From Epinephelus fuscoguttatus (taxonomy: Eukaryota > Chordata > Actinopteri > Perciformes > Serranidae): 64,000 nucleotides of DNA. The stretch is from assembly GCF_011397635.1 (NCBI RefSeq), contig NC_064756.1, forward strand, positions 16,943,817 to 17,007,816. Direction: 5' to 3'. Below, piece after piece: positions 11,260-22,617 of this stretch. The notes beneath the pieces are model-generated. The model was not told the DNA's origin and did not search any database. It saw only the letters and a list, made by a program, of their open reading frames with translations. Positions within the stretch are counted from its first letter, which is position 1. Every line of letters begins with the position of its first letter. The position numbers were made by a program, and so were the translations under genes.

Positions 11260-14200
11260 ACTGCCCTGCCGTCATCAGCTCGTCAGCTGTGTAGCAACAC
11301 CACCACCTGCAGGAGGTTACTGGTACATAACCCCAGGCACTGTGATAACAACAATAATAAAGCCAGAGCAAAGACTGTGATACATTGCATCTCCATTATT
11401 GCACAGAAAAGAAGATCAGTTAAAAAAGAGACTATTACAAAAAAAATTAGAAAAGAAGAAAATAAGGTTGATAAGCAAATAAATTAGTAAAAAAGTAAAA
11501 TAAAAAGAAGAGGACAAAAGAGACAAGAAAATAACTTTCAAGAAAATAATAAAATGACTGAAGAAGGAGCTACAGCGGGCCTTTCTGAGCCTGACCGAGC
11601 CCCATCATGGTTGCAAGCTTTGTTGGATCACCAAAATCAAAGCCTGCAAATGATGCTGGCTCCAGTCCTCACACACATAACTGGAGGAAATTCAGCTGCA
11701 CAGCAAGCCTTACCACCACCTGCTGTTTCCAGTGGAGATAGGGGTGAGATCTTACGGCGGCCCTCACAGGACAGGCATGATGCAGCACCTTTAGCCTCTT
11801 GGGAGATACCAGTAAGACCAAGAGATCGCACTGGTGGGTCCTTTGCAGCTGAGTTGGAAGTCATCAACAGGCAGGCACACAGCCCTGGCCTCACCAGGAG
11901 GAGTGCCAATCCTGAACCTGACGTCAGATGGAGAGATAACAGAGAGACTGAGCGTGAAACCTCGCGTTTGGTGTCCTACCATGACGAGCAGAGGCTAAAT
12001 AGCACAGTCAACAACAGTCAGCTGGCCATGCAGGAGGTGCATAGACCTAAACTTGCCATATTTGACGGAAATGATGACTGGGACTCTTTCTTGCTGCCAT
12101 TTGAGCGCCAAGCCAGGAAGCATGGATGGACTGCTGCAGAAAGAGTGGACAGGCTGCATGAGTGTTTGAGAGGAGCAGCAATATGATATGTCTGCTCACT
12201 GCCAGAACGTACCAGGGAGGATTATGTTCTCTTGGTGGAGCAGCTCACTCAGTGTTTTGGTAGAAAAGACCCTCCTACCACAGTAAGGAGAAAGCTGGGG
12301 GAACTCAGACAAGGGAAAGAGACATCTGCTGAATTTGCAGAAGAGGTGCAGCACCTTATTACCCTTGCATACCCAGGCGTGGATCTCCAGCTGCAAGACC
12401 AACTGGCAACTGATGCTTTCCTAAAGGGTCTAAGAAACCAAAAGGTGGTCTATGAAGTTATGAACAGAGATCCACGCTCCCTTGCAGAGGCTCAACAGCG
12501 TGTAGAGGCCCACGAACATAATTTCAGAGCCACCATGGGGGGTGAAACTGAAATAAAGAACAGAGCCAGGCATGTTTCTTGGGCCAGCGATGGGGACACC
12601 TGTGATGATGTCACTGCTACTGCTCGGAGGGTGCAGACCCCACAGTATGTGACTACAGATCAGTTCACTGCACTGACAGACCAAGTCAAGACCCTTGTTC
12701 ATACAGTAGAGAAGCTACAGCTGCAGTTTGAACACTTTCAGTCCACCCATATGGAACACCAGCAGACTAGAGCAACAACACAACCTCCCTGCGGGCTGGA
12801 GAGGAAGCAGAGCCATCCTCAAATGCAGCCCAGCCGAATGCGCTCCCAGTCACCAAGCCCAACCCGTGGAGCAGTTGGCCCGTGTTTCAAATGTGGAGAA
12901 TCAGGACATTTCAGGAGGGACTGCATGAGGTCACCAAGTCCGATAAATGTACGCGACCATAGTGACAAAGACCTAGGCCAACAGTTGCACTCGGGAGTAA
13001 CACTAAATCGAGATAAACAACCACAAGGACTACAGATTGGCTGCACCAAAAATAAGGGCGAGAGTCTGCAGATTCCTGTGACTGTGAACGACATCCCTAC
13101 ACAGGCCGTGGTGGACACTGGGGCTCAGACCACTGTCATCTCTGAGGAGCTGTATCAGAGTCTCTCAGGGATCAGCCCGAACAACCTACCTGAGACGTAC
13201 CTTCTCAATGCAGGAGTAGGAGATGGCATGAAGGCAAAATGCGGGCCGAAGGTCACCTTTAAAATTGCATCCAAATTGATCGACTGGGATGTACATGTGG
13301 CCCCCATACGTGACTCTGTTCTCCTAGGATATGATCTGATGAAGGCTCATGATGTTGTCGTCTACGCCCGTGGTAAAGTTTTTATTGGTGACGAACTTGT
13401 GCCCTCCAAGGTGGTAACAGATGGAACAGACTATTGTGTCGCCAGAGTGACCCTGGGAGAGACCACCACCATACCACCTACATCTGAGTGCGTGGAGTGG
13501 GGTGAGGTGGAGAACCCAAGGATAGGTGTTCCAGCTGTACTAGAGCCCTTGACCATCACAGAAGCTGTAGCCTCTGGAAGTGTTGCCGTCACTATGGAGA
13601 AGCGGGTGCCAGTCAGGCTATGCAACTTCTCTACCAGAAAAGCAGCGCTGCCAAAAGGAGCATGTCTTGGGCTCTTAGTTGAAGCTTATCCTGAGGAGCC
13701 ATCATACTCACCTGAGCAGAGTGCAGGGTTCTGCGTAGAGAAAGAGTCAGAGAGTGCGCCATCACTGAGGGTAGGAAGAGTAGCAACCATTTCTGATCTT
13801 CCTGACCATCTCCGAGGGTTGGTTGGTGCTACTAGTGAGGTGCTCACTGAGGAGCAGCACCAGCGTTTTCTCCAGCTGCTGCTAACTTACCAATCTCTCT
13901 TTGCAAAGAGTGACTCTGAGCTGGGCTACATGTCTGCCATCACGCATAAGATTGACACAGGATCGGCCAAGCCTGTGCGCCAGCCAATGAGAAGGACACC
14001 CCTTGGTTTCCAAGGTGAAGAGGAAAAGCATCTTCAGGCCATGCTCAAAGCAGGTGTTATCACCCCATCTACATCAGCGTGGGCCGCTCCAGTTGTTTTA
14101 GTGCGCAAAAAGGATGGAGGAGTACGGTGGTGTGTGGACTACTGCTGCTTAAACAGCCTGACAGCCAAGGATGCATATCCCTTGCCTAAGATTGAGGAGT

Positions 14201-17200
14201 GTCTTGATGTTCTTGGAGGAGCAACTATGTTTTCGACACTCGACCTTCACAGACCTCGCACAGGTCTTCAGCTGTCTCTATAACTACGGGTTGAAGTTGA
14301 AACCCTCAAAGTGTCACTTGCTTCAAGAGGAAGTCCTCTTCTTGGGCCACATTGTGGGCAGCAACGGGATCCGTCCAAACCCAGCTCTGGTCAGGGATGT
14401 ACAGCTCTGGAAGCCCCCTAGCAATGTGCAGGAGCTGCAGGTTTTCCTCGGGCTGTGTAATTACTACCGCAAGTTTGTCCAAGCATTTGCAGAACTGGCA
14501 AGCCCACTCCACTACCTTCTAAAGAAGGGTGCCACATTCCTGTGGACAGATGAGCACCAGGATGCTTTTACTCAGCTAAAGGAAAAACTAACAACTGCAC
14601 CGGTGCTAGGATACCCCACTGTTGGAGGCAAGTACATTCTTGACACTGATGCCTCATGCCACAGTATTGGGGCTGTCTTGTCGCAACTGCAGTGGGGGGA
14701 AGAGTGGGTTCTCACGTATGCTAGCAGCCACCTTACACCAGCTCAGCAGAGGTACTGTGTCACCAGACGTGAGTTGCTTGCTGTCGTGCGCTTCACCCGG
14801 CAGTTCCGCCATTACCTTCTGGGCAGGAAATTCTTGCTGAGAACAGATCATGGCAGCCTCACCTGGCTTTTTCAGTTCAAGTGCCCAGAAGGTCAATTGG
14901 CTCGCTGGTTGGAAGAGTTGAGCCAATACGACTTCAACATTGAGCATCGAGCAGGCCGCCAACACTCAAATGCTGATGCCATGTCTAGGCGAACCACAGA
15001 ACCTTTAAATGAATGTGACTGCTACCAAGCTGGAAAAAACTTGTCTGACCTGCCATGCCAAGGATGCAAGTATTGCCAGAGACTTCATGAGCAGTGGGCA
15101 AGGTTTGAAGATGACGTGGATGATGTGCTGCCGCTAGCAGTGAGGTGTATCCAGACTGGGGGTGAGACAAGTGTTAACATTCGGCCGAGGGAGACAGGTC
15201 AGTCACCTGCACCTGTGCTGGAGACTCCAGTAGTTAACTGGCTGCAGTCAATCAGCTCAGAAGAGCTAGCCAAACTCCAGAAAGCTGACCCTGTCCTCTC
15301 CACTCTCCACATGTGGAAAGAGTCTGGGACACTTCCTACTAAAGATCAGGTGGCACTGGAGAGTCCTGCAGTGAGGAAATTCTGGCTCTGCTGGCCCCAG
15401 GTCTTACTGCGGCAAGGAGTTCTCTACTATTCTTGGGAGAGAGTAGGAGCCCAACGCCCAGCTCTGCTGCTACTAGTCCCAGCGTCCATGCAACAAGAGG
15501 TTCTGCAAGCTTGCCACGATCCTCCTCACTCTGGTCATCTGGGAGAGGCAAAGACCCTCGACCGCCTACGTCAGAGCTACCACTGGTATGGAATGGGTGA
15601 GGATATCCGCCTGTTCTTAAAGAGATGTCAGCACTGCAATACATGCAAAGCGAAAGGACCAGTCAAACGAGCCAAGCTACAAAGTTATCAAGCTGGAGCA
15701 CCTCTGGACTGTCTCCATCTGGATATCCTTGGCCCATTCCCGATATCCAGCAGCGGGAACAAGTACATTCTTATCATCATTGACCTGTTCACCAGATGGG
15801 TTGAAGCCTTCCCTGTTCCAGATCAAGGGGCAGAAACGGCAGCCAGAAGGCTCGTGTACGACTTTATTGCCTGGTTTGGAGCCCCCCTCGAGTTACACAC
15901 CGACCAGGGTCGCAATTTTGAGAGCTCCTTGTTTCAGAGTGTATGCAAGCTCCTGCAGATTACAAAGACAAGGACCACCCCTTACCATCCTGCCTCCAAC
16001 GGACAGGTGGAGAGGTTCAACAGAACCTTGCTGCAGATGATTCGGTGCTATGTGGACCAGAACCAAAAGAACTGGGACGAGCATCTGCCACTACTCACCT
16101 CAGCCTATCACAGCTCACGGCACGCAGTCACTGGGTTCACACCTAACAGGCTGATGTTCGGAAGGGAGGTTCATCAACCACAGGATATCCAGTGCGGGAC
16201 AGCAGAGCTAAAATCTGACCGGATGGAGACAGCAGATTTTCTCTATAACCTGGAAGAAGGACTCAAAGAAACACAAGACACAGCGAGAGAGCATCTCCGC
16301 ATGGCACAAGAACGTCAAAAGAAGACGTATAATGTTCGAGCAAGAGAGCATTCCTACAATGTTGGAGATTTGGTTTATGTAAAGGACGACACCAAAAAGA
16401 AGGGACAAAGCCCCAAGCTTCAAGCACCTTGGACGGGCCCCCTAATTGTCTCTGCATGCCGGAGTCCTGTCCTCTACGAGATCCGGGGGAGAAAACGCAG
16501 TAAGATAATGCATCATGATCGGCTTAAGCCATACAACAGTGACGTGGTCCCTGTGTGGGTCCAGCGCCTAAGGAGCCAAGTGCTGCAGCTGTGCCAAGAC
16601 CCAGCTATACAGCCACCTGTAGTGGATGCCTCGTTGGTGCCAGAGCTGCCACTACGAGAACATACTGCTAAAGATCCAGCAGAGGATGAGGCATCTCTGA
16701 AGTCAAGTGATCTAGGGGAGACCCCTCAGCATGGAGCTCCAAAGTGTCGGCAGGAGAAAGGGCAAGAAGTCAGAGATATTTCAGAAAATGCTGTGAGAAC
16801 TTCCAGTGGGCGAGTAGTTCATAAACCAGAGAGATACAGAAAGTAGTCATGAAGAGAGACTGTCAAGTTAATCTGTTGATTTATTAAGGCATAACTTAAA
16901 GTAGGGAGTTTACTGTAATTGTTTTGAGTTTCTAAGACAGTGATGTAAGCTAACAGTAATTTCAGTTTTCAGTTTTGTGGACATGTTTATTTGAGTCACC
17001 TGTACTGAAGGGACTCAGTACTCCTGGAGGGGGGTAGTGTAAGGTAGATCACAAACATTAAGTTTGACCCTCTGTTATCCTGTCATAAGATGTGTAATGT
17101 GTTGCTAAATATAGCATGTTGATTAGTTAGTGAGTCACGTGAGCGTGCATGAGAACGTAACGAGATTACCATGTTATCAGTTTTGTTGTTGGATGTTGAA

Positions 17201-17390
17201 CGGTGCTCACGGCTCACTGCATGGACAGCCTAGCTTGCTGTTCTGTGCCCGAGCTAGAGGCCACAACCCAACCTAAAAAGCGTGCCATTGAGATGTATGT
17301 TCTGTACTTACCGGCTGAAGTCCAGTAAAGTCTACAAACGAAGATTCCTTGTTGTGTGACGTACTTTCCACCCACGCACAAAGGATTACA
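11260..17390 (+). mobile_element. Ty3/Gypsy LTR retrotransposon, fossil copy
   Basis: A plus-strand element. The parts in order are: a leader; gag (from about 11554) with a CCHC zinc knuckle (CFKCGESGHFRRDC, near 12.9 kb); an aspartic protease (VDTGAQTTVIS, near 13.1 kb); reverse transcriptase sequence (about 13.9-14.5 kb); RNase H (about 14.6-15.0 kb); integrase with an HHCC zinc-binding region and the DDE core with the HTDQGRNF and NGQVERFNRTL motifs (about 15.5-16.2 kb); a basic C-terminal region; a purine tract near 17025; and one LTR. I recognise only one LTR here. The coding region is broken in a few places (I estimate two or three) but long stretches are open, suggesting moderate age. 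The left end abuts the BEL/Pao LTR. Confidence 0.88.
17038..17390 (+). repeat. 3' LTR of the Gypsy element
   Basis: 353 bp bounded by TGTAA and TTACA, directly after a GGAGGGGGG polypurine tract, as expected for a 3' LTR. No second copy was found in the window, so the right boundary rests on the terminal inverted bases alone. Confidence 0.65.
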
Positions 17391-17461
17391 GCTCATCAAA
17401 AGGTCAGAGCACAACAATATCAAAATTCTGATTGCCAAGTTGTCTCGGGCAGTCAGCATTT

Positions 17462-18636
17462 CCTAATGTGAGACAGTCATTTCTCTAATGTGGGACAGTG
17501 AAAGGTCTGTTTAAAAGTCACCTTAATTCACACAATAAATGCTAATTTTCAAATGTGTCTGTTTACTAAAATAACCTTTAATGTTATTGCTGTTAATGGC
17601 AAATCAAACAACAGCAAATAAAATAGATAGGGTTGTAATACTGCTCCATGTTTTATTCCATAGTAGTCTACACGCCTACACACCTTTAACCCTGAGTTGT
17701 AGCATGGATTTTGGGACATTCCAGGCCCTGCAACCTCAGTTGTGGGACTCCACCAGCCCCAGCAATCTCTCTGAACTCTGCTATGGCTCCCCTCATTCTG
17801 TCTTCCCTCCAGTGGTTGAGCTTTCTTTCCCTTCTTTCTTTCTTTCCCTCTCCCTGCCTTACTCACCTTTGCCATTGTGACCTGAAATACATTCCATTTA
17901 ATAAATCAGTAATGTGATATCCTGTGCTAACTTCTGAATTTAAACATTTATCATGAACATTATTAAGAAAGTCTAAAGTCAGAAACAAAAACTCCTAAAC
18001 CATTTTAGCATTTGATACAATGATACAGCAACTCCCAGTTATTGAAAAACGTTTGCTCTTTATTTAAAATATCCCAAATAATGCATTATAACAATAAAAT
18101 CATGTAAACAACCATTGCTATTGCTCAGTATATTCAGCTACACACAGTTTTGCCTAACAGAAGCACATTTAGAGCTGTCCCACATTAGGCAAACCATTCT
18201 GTCCCACTTTAGGGAGACATGTTTCCTAAAGTTGGACAGTAGGACCTGATTGAAATTCTGAATATTGAGAATATTTTCACCACATTAGGATATTTTGTGA
18301 TGCATAAACATGTTACAAACACATTCTGATAAACAATTAGCAATATTGTTGTTTTTTTAAGAAATGTATGCCCTTAATATCAACTTTGTCTGAACACTAC
18401 GTCACTAACCTCTTGGTGGTCTTCACACAGAGTGCTTCCCGTTTGAGGGCTGCCCCGCCCCAACAAATGATTGGACATTTCAGATGTCCTGTAATTTTGA
18501 TCATGTGATGTCACAGTTTGTGTGAGCCCACAGCTACATTAACTTTCTTTTGCTAGGGGAAGACCTATCCCTGCTTAAGCTTAAGTGTCCCACATTAGGC
18601 AGTGTCCTACATTAGGCAGTGTCCCACATTAGGCGA
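17462..18636. mobile_element. Unclassified element bounded by inverted CCTAATGTGGGAC motifs
   Basis: The left end carries two copies of a CTAATGTGRGACA motif (17462-17500). The right end carries three tandem inverted copies of AGTGTCCCACATTAGGC (about 18584-18634), and inner inverted copies lie near 18175-18250. This layout of terminal inverted and subterminal repeats is typical of non-autonomous DNA transposons. I see no transposase and no clear target duplication. The interior of about 1.1 kb is AT-rich and has no gene I can support. Confidence 0.45.
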
Positions 18637-18782
18637 ATTCACCCTACTATTATCGATCGTGTTTTACACCAAATGCTACACACTAATTTCGCTCAACACA
18701 GCGATATTCTTTACAGTTCTTTTAAACTCATTCATAAACATTTCACATGACTGTGAACTCTAATTTTAAAGCGATTTGGATG

Positions 18783-19695
18783 CACAGGTGCGCACAGGTG
18801 TAGGAAACGCTGATCATCAGAGGCACGGACTAACGTTAGTATTGTAGCCTATAGACTGAAATCGTGTGACTTTAACATATCACCCGCTCACATTTTGGAT
18901 GCATTCATGTTTTTATTACGTTATTGTGAAATGTTTGCTGAATGTCACAGGGAATCGTGCTCTCCTGGCTCTCGTCTTGGCTTGACATCTCCGTGGCTCA
19001 ACGTGTCTTTGGAGGATATCAGTGGAAACTGCGATTCATTAATGTGAATGATGTCCAGACCAGTATACTGTATCATAATGTTGCAAACGACAGCTTTAGA
19101 TGAATGAAATGCAGACGCGAAGCGATCGCAATGTTTATTTACTGGTTAGCTGACAACGGGTTCACAAAGGCCACGCCCACCACACATCTGTCTCACCAGT
19201 TGATTGAACACCAGTTAATCCGGCACACCGGCGATGTTTTTATTCCCACAGCTGTTCGCACCATTTTGGTATTCCTCTGTTTACCTACAGCAGCTGACGA
19301 GGGTGTGTCGTGAGCCTGAGCCGGTGTTTGCGCTGTAGTAGTAGGTATATATAGTTGCTGTGCTGTCTTGAGGGCCTGCACGGCGGAGTGATACTCGCCA
19401 GAAAATAGTCCCAATTGATAGCAAGGTCTGACGTAATGCGGGGATGTTTTAAAATTATTGAAATAGTCTAACAAAACACATGGATACTTTTTTATTGGAT
19501 ACTTTTTTATAGGGACACGTAACCAAAACCTTTTGGTTACGTGTCCTCCGTACATCTTCAGAACTACTTTTTCTCCGGTAAACTACGGGCGATTTCTCAG
19601 AGCAGGAGGCTCGTTGAGAGTAGTGACACCGTCACATCAGAGCTATAGATGGTCAGCGTTTCACACAACTTCATGTCCAAAAACCTGAACTATCA
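18783..19695. repeat. Copy 1 of an inverted duplicate (partner 34746-35769)
   Basis: About 0.9 kb matches 34746-35769 in the opposite orientation, with sharp ends at both copies and an extra segment in the partner near 35040-35195. It holds a TATATATAG run, a 69-codon open frame shared only as DNA (19104-19313), and a hairpin at 19513-19546. It is not recognised as a gene. It could be part of an unclassified transposon or a duplicated intergenic segment. Confidence 0.7.
19513..19546. repeat. Near-perfect palindrome, 16-bp arms
   Basis: The arm GGACACGTAACCAAAA is followed by two bases and then its exact reverse complement. In the partner copy (34895-34915) only the first arm is preserved. 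Confidence 0.85.
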
Positions 19696-20907
19696 CTTTA
19701 ATGGCGCCCATACCACTAATTCATCTCGTGTACCTGTGAACCATCATCGCAGTGATGTTTTACTTTTCATTATTTGTGAAGGTCAGGATTGTTTGATCTG
19801 TCCAAAGCTGCACGACATTTAACACAACCAACCCCAAATATTAATAACAAATGTATGTTTGCAGGCTGGAGTCTCTGCTGTAGTCCCATGGTAATCACCT
19901 CACGTGTAGTCTACTGGCATTGAGCATTGGTGTGTAACATGATTCATGATTAAATGAACTGAGAATAAAGATGCATCACAGATATTATTACCAGCAAAAG
20001 CTGCACTATCATAAGTGGCCATAGGATGGCAGTCTTTATTTAGCAGTGCCTTTCCATGTACCTGGTGTAAAACTGCTAACAGTAAAATCAAATCTCCAGT
20101 GAGATGGAGCATAGTTTATAGTAAAGCATCTACATCTGATTCTGATGATATATATACATATATAAAAACTGCAGTTAGGACTACTGTATGTAAAAACATT
20201 TTAACACTCACAACTAAATGAACATAGTTGCACCTTTTTCTTCAACACAACTAAATGTGACGTCACTGAATTGTTACCCAATATTCAACTGGACTGGTTT
20301 GAGACTGATGGGACCTAACTCTGTAGGTATTCTAAAAACAAGGATGCATAAAGTATTTACCAGATGTGTATTTTCTCTACATGTTGTTCCAATAATTTAA
20401 GTTACCAGTAACCTAATTTTGTTAAATGAGAATAAAGATGGCTAACTGATGTTATTATGATGGATGACTTAAAACACTGAGGTCTGCACATACTACTGAT
20501 GCACACTAACACTGTAAGTGTGTATATGGTATACTATGATATAGTAAGAACTGCTTCACGTAATTTGATGCCATTGTTATTCTGACTTTTTGGGTGAACT
20601 ATTAACAGGAATGTGATGAAACATTCAGGTAAGATCTCACCTAGGGTTAATGATGGTGGGTCTCTGGAGCTGTGTCGACATGAAATGATTTCTGATGAAA
20701 GTATTGGTTAAATTTAGGCTAAATACACAAAATGTAATGACTGCAATGATGTTATGAGAGGATAATGTTGATCTTTAGAGTGTATTTCAGTGAAATCAAA
20801 CCAACAGATTGATATCATTGTACTAGGCATGCATGCAACTGGCTTCAAAATAGAGACAGGATATTCATAAACAAGAAGAGAAGGAAGTGAGATGAAACAT
20901 GTTTATT

Positions 20908-20913
20908 TTTATT
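20908..20913 (-). terminator. Poly(A) signal of gene A
   Basis: AATAAA on the minus strand at the same place in the shared 3' UTR as in genes B and C. Confidence 0.5.
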
Positions 20914-21100
20914 GAATAAATGATTTTATATAGGAACTTGCATTACATAAATCACAATATTGGTTTTACAGGGAAAGAAATGTGGAATAAAAATCCCTCT
21001 TCAGTCTTGTTTCATTAGATCTTTACCCACACTTTACCAGTAAATAAAATGCAGTCCATCAGAGTTCAAAGTGAAATAGATTAACTGTGAGTCTTTAAAG

Positions 21101-21103
<3 letters not shown>

Positions 21104-21146
<43 letters not shown>
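21104..21146. repeat. (CA)n microsatellite in the gene A 3' UTR
   Basis: An uninterrupted dinucleotide run. Shorter or longer versions sit at the same place in the other copies (about 401-422, 41105-41143, 45834-45858, 55234-55270). Confidence 0.9.
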
Positions 21147-21147
<1 letters not shown>

Positions 21148-21572
21148 AGCTGGACCCTGGAGCAGACTCAGTTGTTTCAATATTACATTCACTTTCATGC
21201 TGTTCACATTCCCCTCCCATTGTAGGCCTTGTTGGCAGAGCCCTCCGATCACTACGCTCTACCTCTGCCACCATTGTCTCTTAAACTCAGAACATCATGA
21301 CATCACCTGAGTGCAAACACACCAACTTGAGCACAGATGGTGAAGGCATACACCATCATTTTTAGCTCTAACTAGGGTAACAACAAAATATGATTAACAA
21401 TGATTATGTGTTTCTTGATTCTGATTATACACTGATTATTGATACATTCAGTTGAGTAAAATATGAGTAAATATTTCCCACAGAAAGCAAATCAGTCAGT
21501 TATTAGAAAGTGAGTACAAGTGCAATGAACAGTGAATGCAAAAATCAGTAGCGAAGGCATACACCATCATTT

Positions 21573-21644
21573 TCAGCTCCAGAATACCATTTGTTGGCAT
21601 TTTGGACCTACAGGACACAAAGAGACAGAACATACAGGGAAAAC

Positions 21645-21686
<42 letters not shown>

Positions 21687-22585
21687 CTGCTCCAGTAATT
21701 TCTCCGGGTAAAACTATACAAGCAATGAAATACTGCTCACCTTCTTCTTTGTCTTCCTCATCTGAGGGTTGGGGAGGGGTCGGACCAGGAGGGACTGATG
21801 TTGGGTTCACTGGAGCTGTATCGACATGAATTGATTATTAATTAAAGTATTGATTAAATTATGGATGACTTAAAACCCTGAGGTCTGCACATACTACTGA
21901 TGCACACTAACACTGTAATTGTGTATATGGTATACTATGATATAGTAAGAACTACTTCATGTAATTTGATGCCATTGTTATTCTGACTTTTTGGGTGAAA
22001 TGTATCAACAGGAATGTGAATCACTTGGGGTTAAGTTTTTAAGTGCTACCTTAAATACTTAATAATAACAATAATAATAACAATATCAATATTATTATTA
22101 TTATTTTTATTGCTGTTGTTGTTTTTGTTATTATGAGTAGTAGTAGTCATCATTATTATCTGCTCCAATGATTGCTAAAGATAAAACTATATAATAAATG
22201 AAATACTGCTCACCTTCTTCTTCCTCATCTGAGGGTTGGGGAGGGGTCGGACCAGGAGGGACTGATGTTGGGTTCACTGGAGCTGTGTCGACATGAATTG
22301 ATTATTAATTAACGTATTGATTAAATTATGGATGACTTAAAACCCTGAGGTCTGCACATACTACTGATGCACACTAACACTGTAATTGTGTATATGGTAT
22401 ACTATGATATAGTAAGAACTACTTTATGTAATTTGATGCCATTGTTATTCTGACTTTTTGGGTGAAATGTATCAACAGGAATGTGAATTACTTGGGGTTA
22501 AATTTTTAATTGTTACATTAAATACTTAATAATAACAATAATAACAACAACAACAATAATGATAACAATATCAATATCAATATTA

Positions 22586-22617
<32 letters not shown>

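Larger units (their letters stand above)
19782..21544 (-). repeat. Right arm of the inverted repeat matching 1-1928
   Basis: The reverse complement of this stretch follows 1-1928 throughout: 3' UTR, microsatellite, decayed stalk exon (20646-20673 here, 848-875 in the other arm) and the intronic segment at 19850-20400. It lacks one of the two 200-bp units. The 20890-21544 part also serves as the 3' UTR of gene A. Confidence 0.8.

Noticed and set aside
19104-19313. A 69-codon frame shared with 35237-35446
   Set aside because: The two copies lie in a recent inverted duplication, so sharing is not evidence of selection. No domain or splice context.
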